Shown in pieces: positions 8,199 through 16,808 of a stretch of 64,000 bases of DNA. The stretch is taken from NCBI RefSeq assembly GCF_024436175.1, contig NZ_JANFQP010000001.1, positions 186,001-250,000 of the forward strand. The letters are read 5' to 3'. The notes beneath the pieces are model-generated. The model saw only the letters and a program-made list of their open reading frames with translations, was not told the origin of the DNA and did not search any database. Numbering within the stretch: the stretch's first letter is position 1; the number at the start of each line of letters is the position of its first letter. Source of the stretch: Kaistella montana. GTDB taxonomy: Bacteria > Bacteroidota > Bacteroidia > Flavobacteriales > Weeksellaceae. A program made the translations under genes and the position numbers.

Positions 8199-8570
8199 TT
8201 ATTTATTCTTCAAAAGATCTCTGATTTCAGCCAAAAGAACTTCTTCGTTAGAAGGTCCTGCAGGTGCTGTTTCAGCTGGTTTATTTATTTTGTTAGCCGC
8301 TTTAATCAGCCAGAACAATACCATTGCGATACATAGGAAACTGATGATTGCAGATAAGAAATTTCCATACTTAACTCCGTTCCACGTCAGAGTCGCAATA
8401 TTCTCTGCACCCGCTGCTTTCAGCGCAGGATTCAATAGTAAAGGAGTAATTACATCTTCCACTAAAGAAGAAACAATTTTTCCAAATGCAGCTCCAATGA
8501 TCACACCGACTGCTAAATCTACCACATTTCCTTTGAAAGCAAATGCTTTAAATTCTTGTACAAATCCCAT
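8199..8570 (-). CDS. mscL: Large-conductance mechanosensitive channel MscL
   Basis: Pentameric inner-membrane channel that opens under osmotic downshock. The 123 residues begin GFVQEFKAFAFKGNVVDLAV, the conserved N-terminal amphipathic helix and first pore helix, with GVIIGAAFGKIV, a periplasmic loop and a second membrane helix (LSAIISFLCIAMVLFWLIKA), then a charged cytoplasmic bundle (SNEEVLLAEIRDLLK). The frame is open further upstream, but the family start is the Met at 8570. Transcribed alone and divergent from the nnr gene. Confidence 0.95.
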   Translation of the reverse strand: MGFVQEFKAFAFKGNVVDLAVGVIIGAAFGKIVSSLVEDVITPLLLNPALKAAGAENIATLTWNGVKYGNFLSAIISFLCIAMVLFWLIKAANKINKPAETAPAGPSNEEVLLAEIRDLLKNK

Positions 8571-8724
8571 AATTTTATATTTTTTAATGTTTTTAAGTTC
8601 AGCTAATTTAATAAATATTTTTAAAATTCTACAAAAAATTCTATAATTCGTTGATAATAAAAGTATAAATGATGCTGAGTTCTCAATTTTCACTAAATTT
8701 ATTGGATATTTAATTTCTTGAAAA

Positions 8725-10221
8725 ATGAAAATCTTTTCAGCCCAACAAATCAGAAATTGCGATCAATTTACCATTGAAAATGAACCGATTTCTCCCATTA
8801 AATTAGTGGAAAGAGCAGCTGAAACATGTGCAAGATGGATCGAGAATCACTTCAACAAAACTTCTGAATTCCAGGTGTTTTGTGGAAACGGAAACAACGG
8901 TGCAGATGGTTTTTCATTGGCAAGAATCCTTTATACAAAAGGTTTTGATGTGAATGTTTTCATTAATGAAAAGAATTCAAAATACAGTCAGGAAGCGGAA
9001 ATTAATTTAAAAAGAATCCGTGAAATTTCAGGAATTGCGGTTTATGATTTTAATGAAATTGAAGATTTGGGTTTTCAAGAGAATTCGGTGTTAGTAGATT
9101 CAGTTTTTGGAACAGGTTTGAACCGGAAAATTGAAATTTCTGTCAAAAATTTAATTCAAAAACTCAACCATCTCAGTTTTCCGAAAATTTCGATTGATAT
9201 TCCGTCCGGATTGTTTGCCGATCGGTCTTTGGAAGAAAATCAAATCGTTTTTAATGCAGATGAAACTTTAAGTTTTCAGTTTTGGAAAAAGAGTTTTCTT
9301 CATCCTGAAACCGGAAAATTCTGTGGAAATATTCATATTTTGGAAATTGGTTTGAGCCAAAAATTTATTGAAAATGAACATTCGGATTATTTTGTAATTG
9401 ATGAAACTGAAATTCATAAAATTTATCGACCAAGAAATCAGTTTTCACACAAAGGAAATTTCGGGAAAACAACGATTGTTGCTGGAAGTTTTGGGAAAAT
9501 TGGTGCTGCCGTTTTAGCCACAAAAGCTGCCTTGAAATCGGGAAGTGGAATCACTTTCGCGCGAATTCCTGCGTGTGGATATTTTGTTTTGCAAAGCGTT
9601 TGTCCCGAAGCGATGGTGGAAGTTTCTGGTGAAAATTTCGTTACAGATTTTCCTGTTGAAAATGATCACGTATTGGGAATTGGCCCCGGTTTGGGAACGA
9701 ATTCTGAAACTCAGAAATCTTTTTTTGAATTCCTTAAAAACTATAAAAATCCGGTGGTTTTGGATGCTGATGCATTAAATTTAATTGCTCAGAACACCGA
9801 AATTTTGTCATCGATTCCTAGAAATAGCATCATCACGCCGCATCCTAAAGAATTTGAAAGGCTTTTCGGAAGCACAGAAAATTCGTTTGAAAGATTGGAA
9901 CTTGCGAGAAAAAAATCGAAGGAATTTGGGATTTACATCGTTCTTAAAGATCATCACACGCAAGTTATTACGCCTGAACAAAAGGTTTTTTATAACATTA
10001 CCGGAAATTCTGGAATGGCAAAAGGCGGAAGTGGCGATGTGCTTTTGGGAATTATTACTTCACTTTTGGCACAAAATTATTCTCCGGAAGAGGCTGCTGT
10101 TTTTGGAGTTTGGCTTCACGGAAAAGCAGGTGATTTTGCTGCCGAAAAAAATTCAAAAGAAGCGATGTTGCCTTCAGATTTAATTGATGAATTGGGCAAT
10201 GTTTTCAAAATTTTAGCATAA
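8725..10221 (+). CDS. nnr: Bifunctional NAD(P)H-hydrate epimerase / ADP-dependent dehydratase
   Basis: Repairs damaged NAD(P)H hydrates. The N-terminal half (about 1-220) is the YjeF epimerase domain with CGNGNNGADGFSLARIL and VLVDSVFGTGL. The C-terminal half (about 230-498) is the ribokinase-like dehydratase with KTTIVAGSFGKIGAAVLA, GIGPGLG, VVLDADALNL, TPHPKEFERL and the catalytic Asp in NSGMAKGGSGDVLLGI. Full-length fusion with 498 residues, as usual. Upstream is divergent mscL; downstream the convergent lgt shares the hairpin at 10225. Confidence 0.95.
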   Translation: MKIFSAQQIRNCDQFTIENEPISPIKLVERAAETCARWIENHFNKTSEFQVFCGNGNNGADGFSLARILYTKGFDVNVFINEKNSKYSQEAEINLKRIREISGIAVYDFNEIEDLGFQENSVLVDSVFGTGLNRKIEISVKNLIQKLNHLSFPKISIDIPSGLFADRSLEENQIVFNADETLSFQFWKKSFLHPETGKFCGNIHILEIGLSQKFIENEHSDYFVIDETEIHKIYRPRNQFSHKGNFGKTTIVAGSFGKIGAAVLATKAALKSGSGITFARIPACGYFVLQSVCPEAMVEVSGENFVTDFPVENDHVLGIGPGLGTNSETQKSFFEFLKNYKNPVVLDADALNLIAQNTEILSSIPRNSIITPHPKEFERLFGSTENSFERLELARKKSKEFGIYIVLKDHHTQVITPEQKVFYNITGNSGMAKGGSGDVLLGIITSLLAQNYSPEEAAVFGVWLHGKAGDFAAEKNSKEAMLPSDLIDELGNVFKILA

Positions 10222-10222
10222 A

Positions 10223-10251
10223 AAAACCTTCCAAAAAAATTGAAAGGTTGA
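10223..10251 (-). terminator. Terminator for lgt (minus strand)
   Basis: AACCTT (10225-10230) pairs with AAGGTT (10244-10249). The T-run is good on the minus strand, following lgt; on the plus strand the tail is weak. Confidence 0.55.
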
Positions 10252-10269
10252 ATTATTTTTAAATAAAAA

Positions 10270-11139
10270 TTAATCGGGTTGTCCGTTTTCTTCTTCCGTA
10301 ATTTTGTTATTTTTAGAATACCACATGCTCACCAAACCTGCAATCATAAACGGAATTGAAAGAACCTGACCGGTATTTAAACCTGCAAAAGTAATAAACT
10401 CATCGCCTTGAGGTTCCTTTAAAAATTCCACAAAGAATCTGATCGCCCAAAGAATGACGAAAAACACACCGAATAACCAACCTTGTTGGTACTTTTTGTT
10501 GGTGTAACGGTACAAAGCCCACAATAAAATAAAGAGTAAAAAGTAACCTGTTGCTTCGAAAAGTTGAGTTGGATAACGTGGAACAATCGCGCCATATTCA
10601 GAACTTTGCTGAGGAAAAAGAACTGCAAACGGAGATCCTTCAGGAGCCGGTTTTCCGATAATTTCAGAATTGAAAAAATTTCCGATTCGTACGAAAGCGC
10701 CGCCTAAAGCAACTACAATTCCGATTCTGTCGTACACCCAAAAAGGGTTTTTCTTGATGATTTTATAGGAATAATAAAGTGTCGTGAAAATCAACGCGAT
10801 GGTAGCTCCATGACTTGCCAAACCTGAAAAACCGGTGAATTTGAGCTGAGGTTTTGTTTGGATCGGAAGAAAAACCGACCAAAAATCCTGCTTGAAAAGT
10901 TCAGGTTGGTAAAAAATAACGTGCCCCAATCTTGCCCCAAGAATAGTTCCTACCAAAGTCCACGTGAAAAGTGGTTCCAAATATTTTTGGTTGACATTGT
11001 CGATCTTGAAAATTTTCGTCATAATTGCATAGCCAAGTCCGAACGCTAAAACGAACATTAAACTGTAATAATGAAGCGTGATCGGGCCTAAATTGATACC
11101 TGTCGACGGATCCCAAGTAATATATAAGAATGAAGCCAT
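10270..11139 (-). CDS. lgt: Prolipoprotein diacylglyceryl transferase
   Basis: Inner-membrane enzyme that adds diacylglycerol to the lipobox Cys of prelipoproteins, the first step of lipoprotein maturation. The 289 residues have about seven membrane helices and the signature region IGNFFNSEIIGKPA (Lgt family R-x-G-N-x-x-N-x-E), with ARLGHVIFYQP and RYPTQLFEA, the conserved functional segments. Length is usual. It supplies the Sus, RND and small lipoproteins encoded elsewhere in the window. YidD lies 17 bases upstream on the same strand. Confidence 0.95.
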   Translation of the reverse strand: MASFLYITWDPSTGINLGPITLHYYSLMFVLAFGLGYAIMTKIFKIDNVNQKYLEPLFTWTLVGTILGARLGHVIFYQPELFKQDFWSVFLPIQTKPQLKFTGFSGLASHGATIALIFTTLYYSYKIIKKNPFWVYDRIGIVVALGGAFVRIGNFFNSEIIGKPAPEGSPFAVLFPQQSSEYGAIVPRYPTQLFEATGYFLLFILLWALYRYTNKKYQQGWLFGVFFVILWAIRFFVEFLKEPQGDEFITFAGLNTGQVLSIPFMIAGLVSMWYSKNNKITEEENGQPD

Positions 11140-11156
11140 ATTTTTTATTTATTTTT

Positions 11157-11402
11157 TTAATGTTGATGTTCACATTTCGGTGGCACCGGATCATAGCCTT
11201 CGCCACCCCAAGGATGGCACCTAGAAATCCTTTTTGCTCCCAACCAAAATCCTTTGAAAAGCCCATGAACACGAAGTGCTTCCACCATGTAATGGGAACA
11301 AGTTGGCTCGTATCGACAGTTTTTTGGAAGGAGCGGCGAGATGAACCACTGATAAAATTTTATCAGGACAACCAAAGGAAATGTGATGATTTTGTTGAAC
11401 AT
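11157..11402 (-). CDS. yidD: Membrane protein insertion efficiency factor YidD
   Basis: Small inner-membrane-associated protein that helps YidC-dependent insertion. The 81 residues carry the family markers [33 protein letters not shown] and [17 protein letters not shown], with three conserved Cys. It starts with an amphipathic helix. Length is normal. Upstream is a -7 box at 11410 with only 7 bases to the ATG. It is read towards lgt, and the two membrane-biogenesis genes are probably one transcript. Confidence 0.94.
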   Translation of the reverse strand: MFNKIITFPLVVLIKFYQWFISPLLPKNCRYEPTCSHYMVEALRVHGLFKGFWLGAKRISRCHPWGGEGYDPVPPKCEHQH

Positions 11403-11409
11403 TGCGTTG

Positions 11410-11417
11410 CAAAAATA
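11410..11417 (-). promoter_or_regulatory. -7 box for yidD
   Basis: Minus-strand TATTTTTG, 7 bases before the yidD ATG; a very short leader or leaderless mRNA is predicted. Confidence 0.5.
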
Positions 11418-11502
11418 ACGAAATAGTTTAATTTTGTTGAAAGTTTATGGCTAAACTTAGTAGTGAAGTCTATTCTGATCCATTAATTTTCAATTTTCTA
11501 CT

Positions 11503-12780
11503 TTGAATTCTAACATTCCACTTGCCGAATTACTGCGACCTAAAACTTTGGATGAAGTTTTGGGACAAGAACATCTTACCGGAAAAAACGGAACGGTGAG
11601 GAAAATGCTGGAAAATGATACGCTGAATTCCCTGATTTTTTGGGGACCACCCGGAACTGGGAAAACCACTTTAGCAGAAATTATTTCAGAAAAATCTGGA
11701 AGGAAATTTTTTAAACTTTCAGCAGTTTCTAGCGGAGTGAAAGACGTTCGAGAAGTGATTGAAGATGCCAAAAAACAAAATCTTTTTTCCGGAAAATCGC
11801 CCATTTTATTTATTGATGAAATTCACCGGTTCAATAAATCTCAGCAAGATTCGCTGCTTCACGCCGTCGAAAAAGGGTGGATTGTTCTTATCGGCGCGAC
11901 CACAGAAAATCCTAGTTTTGAGGTGGTTTCGGCTTTGCTTTCGCGTTCGCAAGTGTATGTCCTAAAATCTTTAAGTTATGAAAAACTCGAAGAATTGGCT
12001 GAAATTGCATTAAAAAAATACAACGAAAACGCCCAAACTGATTTTAAGATTAAAGATAAAGAAGCGTTCATTCAATATTCCGGTGGCGATGCCCGAAAGC
12101 TCATCAATTCTGTAGAAAATGTTTTGAATAATTTTAAAAATTCAAAGAAAAAAGAAATTTCCAATGAGGATGTTTTGGAGGTTTTGCAGGAAACGATGGC
12201 GCTTTATGACAAAAATGGCGAACAACATTACGATATCATTTCGGCTTTCATCAAATCTATGCGCGGTTCCGATCCGAATGGCGCTGTTTATTGGCTCGCA
12301 CGAATGTTGGCAGGTGGTGAAGATATCAAATTTATAGCGCGAAGAATGCTGATTTTGGCTTCCGAAGATATCGGTTTGGCCAATCCGAATGCGTTGGTGA
12401 TCGCTAATAATTGTTTTCAGGCGGTGAATGTGATCGGAAATCCGGAAGCGCGAATTATCCTGAGTGAAACAGCGGTTTATTTGGCGGTTTCGCCGAAAAG
12501 CAACTCGACTTATTTGGCGATAAATGAAGCGTTGGCGATGGTGAAAAAAACGGGAAATCTTCCGGTTCCGCTTCATTTAAGAAACGCTCCTACCAAATTG
12601 ATGAAGGATTTGGATTATGGTAAAGATTATCAATATGCGCATTCTCACGAAGGAAATTTCGTTGATTTGGAGTTTTTACCAGAAGAAATTTCCGGAACCA
12701 AATTCTATGAGCCGGGAAATAATTCCACCGAAAATAAAATCGCCGAACAGCTCCGCAAAAAGTGGAAAGATAAATATTAA
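11503..12780 (+). CDS. rarA: Replication-associated recombination protein A (MgsA/RarA), TTG start
   Basis: AAA+ ATPase acting at stalled replication forks. The 425 residues show Walker A GPPGTGKTT, Walker B LFIDEIHRFNKSQQD, sensor 1 ATTENPSF, and the C-terminal MgsA/RarA tetramerization domain (YDIISAFIKSMRGSDPNGAV, then PVPLHLRNAPTKLMK). The start is unusual: no ATG exists between the in-frame stop at 11476 and the family N-terminus NIPLAELLRPKTLDEV, so the TTG at 11503 is the likely start. A promoter-like TACTTTG overlaps this TTG. Convergent with pheA. Confidence 0.93.
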   Translation: MNSNIPLAELLRPKTLDEVLGQEHLTGKNGTVRKMLENDTLNSLIFWGPPGTGKTTLAEIISEKSGRKFFKLSAVSSGVKDVREVIEDAKKQNLFSGKSPILFIDEIHRFNKSQQDSLLHAVEKGWIVLIGATTENPSFEVVSALLSRSQVYVLKSLSYEKLEELAEIALKKYNENAQTDFKIKDKEAFIQYSGGDARKLINSVENVLNNFKNSKKKEISNEDVLEVLQETMALYDKNGEQHYDIISAFIKSMRGSDPNGAVYWLARMLAGGEDIKFIARRMLILASEDIGLANPNALVIANNCFQAVNVIGNPEARIILSETAVYLAVSPKSNSTYLAINEALAMVKKTGNLPVPLHLRNAPTKLMKDLDYGKDYQYAHSHEGNFVDLEFLPEEISGTKFYEPGNNSTENKIAEQLRKKWKDKY

Positions 12781-12803
12781 ATCATTTTTGATATTTAAAA
12801 TAA

Positions 12804-13643
12804 TCAATCTTCCAGTTCGTATTCGTTGTAGTGGCCGATAAATTTAGCTTCGGCACCGATGGATTTTAGTTCTTCCAGAGAATTTTTGTAGAGAATATTT
12901 TCCCAATTTCCTTCGACATTGATGTAGAAAAAATAATTTCCGAGTCCGGTTTTCAGGGTGCGGCTTTCAATTTTCGAAAGGTTCATTTTTCGCCAGGCAA
13001 AAACCGATAAAACCTGATGCAAACCTCCGGCGTGATCTTCGGGAAGTGTGATTAATAAAGAAGTTTTCTCAGAGGTTTTCTTGAAATTGAGTTGTAAAGT
13101 TTCGTCTTTTTTAGAAATTACAATGAATCGGGTGTGATTTTGCTCAAAATCCTGAATATTTTCGTCGATGATTTTTAAACCATATAATTTTGCAGCGTAA
13201 TGATTGGCAATCGCAGCGATTTTATCTTGTGGATTTTCCGAAACCAATTTGGCAGAAGCGGAAGTAGAAGAAAAATCTTGGCTTGGAATATTTCCGTATT
13301 TGTTGATTCGAAAATGAAAAGTTTGCGCTAAAGCTTGAGGATGCGAAATGATTTTCTCGAAATTTTCGTTTTCCGGATGAATCATTAAATGGTGGGAAAT
13401 CGGCATTATCACTTCGCTTTGGATGAAAATTTCATCAAATTGATAAAGATAATCGAGGGTCATTGAAACGGTTCCTTCAATAGAATTTTCCAATGGAACC
13501 ACGGCTTTTTCAGCGTCGCTATTTTTCACGGCATTAAAACAATCTAAAATACTCGATTGGGGAACGAGTTCTTCTGCGGGAAAAATTTGGGAACAGGCAA
13601 GTTGTGTAAAGCTGGCTTGCGGACCGAGAAATGCTATTTTCAT
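12804..13643 (-). CDS. pheA: Prephenate dehydratase
   Basis: Converts prephenate to phenylpyruvate in phenylalanine synthesis. The 279 residues consist of a periplasmic-binding-like catalytic domain (IAFLGPQASFTQLA at the N-terminus, VPLENSIEGTVSMTLDYL, and the T-R-F signature in NHTRFIVIS) and a C-terminal ACT domain (about 190-270, TSLLITLPEDHAGGLHQVL) for feedback by phenylalanine, including the conserved ESR segment (KIESRTLKTG). No chorismate mutase domain is fused. The start is 4 bases from a -7 box (13648), and the domain begins at the first residue, so the leader is at most a few bases. Confidence 0.94.
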   Translation of the reverse strand: MKIAFLGPQASFTQLACSQIFPAEELVPQSSILDCFNAVKNSDAEKAVVPLENSIEGTVSMTLDYLYQFDEIFIQSEVIMPISHHLMIHPENENFEKIISHPQALAQTFHFRINKYGNIPSQDFSSTSASAKLVSENPQDKIAAIANHYAAKLYGLKIIDENIQDFEQNHTRFIVISKKDETLQLNFKKTSEKTSLLITLPEDHAGGLHQVLSVFAWRKMNLSKIESRTLKTGLGNYFFYINVEGNWENILYKNSLEELKSIGAEAKFIGHYNEYELED

Positions 13644-13647
13644 GCAA

Positions 13648-13655
13648 CAAAAATA
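13648..13655 (-). promoter_or_regulatory. -7 box for pheA, within a terminator tail
   Basis: Minus-strand TATTTTTG, 4 bases before the pheA ATG. The box is formed by the T-run of the terminator of the preceding gene, so termination and re-initiation are packed together. Confidence 0.45.
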
Positions 13656-13683
13656 AAAAAGCTGTCGATAAATACAGCTTTTC
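13651..13683 (-). terminator. Terminator of the GH43-type gene
   Basis: AAAGCTGT (13658-13665) pairs with ACAGCTTT (13674-13681). On the minus strand a T-run follows, reaching 13651. Confidence 0.75.
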
Positions 13684-13701
13684 TTAGGTTTTTATTTTGA
13701 A

Positions 13702-15462
13702 TTATTCGGATTTGAAGATTTCGGAACGCTCGGAAATTCCATTATTGTTAAATGCTTCGATCTGAAAATAATAAGCATCGGTTCGATCGGCGCCTGTGAA
13801 AAAATATTCGTTTTTGCCATAAACCATGATGCTTCCGTATAATTTGTCGGGAGTTTTGCCGAAATAAATGGTGTATCCATCGGCATTTTGGTTTTGTTTC
13901 CATTTCATCCAGATGCTTCTTCTTTCGCCAAATTTTTTTGGATCAGCACGCAACGGAACGAAATTTTCAACTTTTCCGGGTTTTTCTCCTGCACCTTTTC
14001 CAAAAACTCTGAAACCACTTAGCGCAAATTTTCCGGTGGGCATTTTCAGGTTTTCCATTTTCAGGAATCTTGCTTTTACAGGTTTTTCTAGTTCAATATA
14101 ATCATGTGGAACGTCGGTAGTGTTTTTGCTTTTATCAATCAAAACTTTCCAGTTTTTACCGTCGTTGGAACTGTAAATTTTATATTGATGCATTTTTCCT
14201 AAAGTTTTCCCCATAAATTCTGCATCCTGATCAGCATAATTGACCTGAATAGCATGAATGGAAGAAATTTCTCCCAAATCGGTTTGAAACCATTCTCCGG
14301 GATTTCCGGTTTTGGCAGACCAATAGGTTTTGATGTCTTCATCTACCGCAAAATTCGGTTGATATCCACCCAAAGTAGAGGAAACCGATACTGGTTTATT
14401 ATAATTTAAAAGCATCCATCCGGTAAATAAACCTTTGGTAAAGTCTTTTCCTTGCGCATATTCTGGGATTAGAGTAGGGTAGTCGCCGTATGCAGTGTTG
14501 CTGTACATAACATCGTCTTTGTCGAAACCAGCGGGCCAAATTCCCAATCGTCTTTCGAAATTATTTTTAACGGAAATAAAAATGGTAGAAACATGCCAAT
14601 AATTCCCGTAATTGTCCTGAAACGTTGCGCCGTGACCTGCACCTCTAGCAAAACCGCCTGGTTTGTAAGAAAATGGGTTGTGTTGTTGGTATTCATAGCC
14701 TTCCAAAGGATTTTTGGAAACATAAACGCCATCCGCATAACCACTGAATTCGGTTGCCGGTGCACCGTATTGCATGTAATATTTTCCGTTGTGTTTTGTT
14801 ACCCAAGCTCCTTCCACAAAGGGTTGCAGAAAAACATTGTCGTTGTATTCTCCGAATCTTTCCCAGCCGTGATCTTCCGGTTTCAGTTTTATAATTGGTT
14901 TTACGTAGCCTTCGGATTGCAGATTTTTCACTTTCACTTCCGTTCCCAAAAGGGGCCATTCGTTGCTGGATCCCCAATATAAATAGAGTTTGTTTTTATC
15001 TTCATCATAATGAAATGCAGGATCCCAAGCGCCTACTTTCAAGGTGTCTACCGCAATTTTCCATTCTCCTTTTTTGGGATTGGTTGATTTCCAGATCGGG
15101 AAATCAGATTCCCAAGTGGAGCCATAAACATAAAGCGTATCCTTCATTGCCCAAACTGCAGGTGCGTTCAAATCATGGATGTATTTATTGTCGCGAAGAA
15201 ATTTTCGGGAAATAAATTTCCAGTGAAGCATATCGTCGCTGTGCCAATAACCTTCTTGATTGGTCGAGAAAAGATAGAGCTCTTTTTTGAAATTCACGAT
15301 TACCGGATCGGCTGTAGCCCGATGTTTTCCTTGTTTGGCGAATACTTCGAAGGGTGTGTAACCATAATCGATATTGATCGGATTGCAATAGGTTTTCTGC
15401 TGAGCAAAAGCAAGCTGAATGCACCATAAAACCAAAGAAAAAATGAGTAATCGGGATTTCAT
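13702..15462 (-). CDS. Secreted GH43-type glycoside hydrolase with discoidin and Fn3 domains
   Basis: A 586-residue exported enzyme. The signal peptide ends near LAFAQ. Residues about 40-340 are a five-bladed-propeller glycosidase like GH43: the three acidic positions fit ATADPVIV (base Asp), WDPAFHYD (Asp) and PFVEGAWV (acid Glu). Residues about 355-490 are an F5/8-type C (discoidin) carbohydrate-binding domain (YWSAKTGNPGEWFQTDLGE), and the last 90 residues resemble fibronectin type III (GYTIYFGKTPDKLYGSI). Related enzymes act on arabinan or xylan side chains, but the substrate cannot be read here. There is no obvious type IX secretion C-terminal domain. It stands alone, away from any susC/D pair, and is divergent from pepE. 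Confidence 0.82.
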   Translation of the reverse strand: MKSRLLIFSLVLWCIQLAFAQQKTYCNPINIDYGYTPFEVFAKQGKHRATADPVIVNFKKELYLFSTNQEGYWHSDDMLHWKFISRKFLRDNKYIHDLNAPAVWAMKDTLYVYGSTWESDFPIWKSTNPKKGEWKIAVDTLKVGAWDPAFHYDEDKNKLYLYWGSSNEWPLLGTEVKVKNLQSEGYVKPIIKLKPEDHGWERFGEYNDNVFLQPFVEGAWVTKHNGKYYMQYGAPATEFSGYADGVYVSKNPLEGYEYQQHNPFSYKPGGFARGAGHGATFQDNYGNYWHVSTIFISVKNNFERRLGIWPAGFDKDDVMYSNTAYGDYPTLIPEYAQGKDFTKGLFTGWMLLNYNKPVSVSSTLGGYQPNFAVDEDIKTYWSAKTGNPGEWFQTDLGEISSIHAIQVNYADQDAEFMGKTLGKMHQYKIYSSNDGKNWKVLIDKSKNTTDVPHDYIELEKPVKARFLKMENLKMPTGKFALSGFRVFGKGAGEKPGKVENFVPLRADPKKFGERRSIWMKWKQNQNADGYTIYFGKTPDKLYGSIMVYGKNEYFFTGADRTDAYYFQIEAFNNNGISERSEIFKSE

Positions 15463-15544
15463 AAAAAGATTTTCTAAGTAAAAGTAAAGTTATGAACAAA
15501 ATTTTAAATGAAGAATCTGCTTTTTTTGTGCTGAAATTTCTAAG

Positions 15545-15552
15545 TATCTTTG
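15545..15552 (+). promoter_or_regulatory. -7 box for pepE
   Basis: TATCTTTG overlaps an alternative upstream TTG start (15550) and so favours the ATG at 15571, 18 bases downstream. Confidence 0.6.
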
Positions 15553-15570
15553 CGTGTAAATTACTGCATT

Positions 15571-16263
15571 ATGAATATTGTTCTTGCTTCTACGTCCACG
15601 CTTTTTGGTGGCAATTATTTGGAATATCTCACGGAGGAAATTAAAAATCTTTTTAATGGAATTGATGAAATTGTTTTTATTCCTTTTGCAAGACCTGGTG
15701 GAATTTCTCATGAAGAATATACCGAAAAAGCCAAAGCTTTTTTTGCCCCACTTGGAATTAGGGTAAAAGGATTGCATGAATTTGAATATAAAACTAAAGC
15801 AATTGAATCTGCACAAGGTTTTTTCACCGGTGGCGGAAATACTTTTCTTTTGGTAAAAACTTTACATGAAGAACATCTGATGCAGGTACTGAAAGAAAAT
15901 ATTGAAAAAGGAAAACCTTATCTTGGTTGTAGTGCCGGTTCGAATATTGGCGGGATGAATATGAAAACAACGAACGACATGCCTATTGTATATCCGTCGA
16001 GTTTTGATTGTATGGGATTGGTTCCTTTCAATATCAATGCGCATTATCTGGATCCCAACCCGGATTTAAAACATAACGGAGAAACCCGTGAAACTCGAAT
16101 TAAAGAGTTTTTAACCCAAAATGATGTTAAGGTCATTGGTTTGCGAGAAGGAAATTGGATTCGAAATAAGGATGGCCAAATCACCGTAGAAGGAAGTGAA
16201 ATGACCAGAGTTTTCGAAAAAAATAAAGAACCTTACGAAATCAAGCCGGGAACAGCGCTTTAA
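15571..16263 (+). CDS. pepE: Dipeptidase E (peptidase S51)
   Basis: Cytoplasmic serine dipeptidase cutting N-terminal Asp-X bonds, as in E. coli PepE. The 230-residue protein has the nucleophile elbow LGCSAGSNIGG, with the catalytic Ser at the turn, preceded by GGGNTFLLVKTL, and a later NINAHYLDPN that supplies the histidine of the Ser-His-acid set. Length is normal. The ATG at 15571 is chosen because the earlier TTG lies within the -7 box. Convergent with the thioesterase at 16264, with no visible terminator between. Confidence 0.9.
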   Translation: MNIVLASTSTLFGGNYLEYLTEEIKNLFNGIDEIVFIPFARPGGISHEEYTEKAKAFFAPLGIRVKGLHEFEYKTKAIESAQGFFTGGGNTFLLVKTLHEEHLMQVLKENIEKGKPYLGCSAGSNIGGMNMKTTNDMPIVYPSSFDCMGLVPFNINAHYLDPNPDLKHNGETRETRIKEFLTQNDVKVIGLREGNWIRNKDGQITVEGSEMTRVFEKNKEPYEIKPGTAL

Positions 16264-16674
16264 TTATTCTTGCCATTTTTTTTCGATGAGGCTCATCAGA
16301 AAATCGGGGCATTTTATGATTTTATTGGTTTTGGAATCTAGAAAAAAGAGGGTAGTTTTTGCCTCGGTAATTTTCAGTTTAGAACTGTTATAAATTTCAT
16401 ATTCAAATTCAATTCTAACTCCCGGAATTTTTTTGATGTAGGTATGGATTTCCAGAATTTCATCATACAAAGCAGGCTTCAAATACTTAATGGAGAACTC
16501 CGAAACAGGTAACCATATCCCCTGATTTTCAATCTCATAATAAGACATTCCGAGCTCCCGAAATAGTTCCACTCTGGCCACTTCGAAGTATTCGGCGTAA
16601 TTGCCGTAATAGACGTATTTCATGGGATCTGTTTCTCCGTAACGTACTCTTAATGAGTGTTTTGTGTGTATCAT
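16264..16674 (-). CDS. Acyl-CoA thioesterase, YbgC/4-hydroxybenzoyl-CoA type
   Basis: A 136-residue hotdog-fold thioesterase. RVRYGETDPMKYVYYGNYAE contains the catalytic-type Asp in the Y-x-x-T/D-x-M/Q motif of the YbgC family, followed by YFEVARVELFRELG. Unlike the YciA-like protein at 4038, it has the D-x-M-x-x-V-Y-x-G-N pattern. In Gram-negative bacteria YbgC often sits with tol-pal, but no tol genes are here, so a general fatty acyl-CoA or acyl-ACP hydrolase is likely. The -7 box at 16697 drives it. Confidence 0.87.
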   Translation of the reverse strand: MIHTKHSLRVRYGETDPMKYVYYGNYAEYFEVARVELFRELGMSYYEIENQGIWLPVSEFSIKYLKPALYDEILEIHTYIKKIPGVRIEFEYEIYNSSKLKITEAKTTLFFLDSKTNKIIKCPDFLMSLIEKKWQE

Positions 16675-16696
16675 GGTAATTGGTTAATCTGTCATA

Positions 16697-16704
16697 CAAA
16701 TATA
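16697..16704 (-). promoter_or_regulatory. -7 box for the YbgC-like gene
   Basis: Minus-strand TATATTTG, 22 bases before the ATG at 16674; an exact consensus match. Confidence 0.55.
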
Positions 16705-16808
16705 TTTTTTAATAACCAATAGCACAAAAATTTTTTTATCAAAATTAAAAATTAGATATTTGTCTTCCTGTCCAAAAAATAAAATTTGCCGGAAAAAGCT
16801 GAAAGAAA

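Noticed and set aside
16675-16808. Replication origin next to dnaA
   Set aside because: No cluster of DnaA boxes (TTATCCACA-like) and only 134 bases of AT-rich DNA; no basis for an oriC call.
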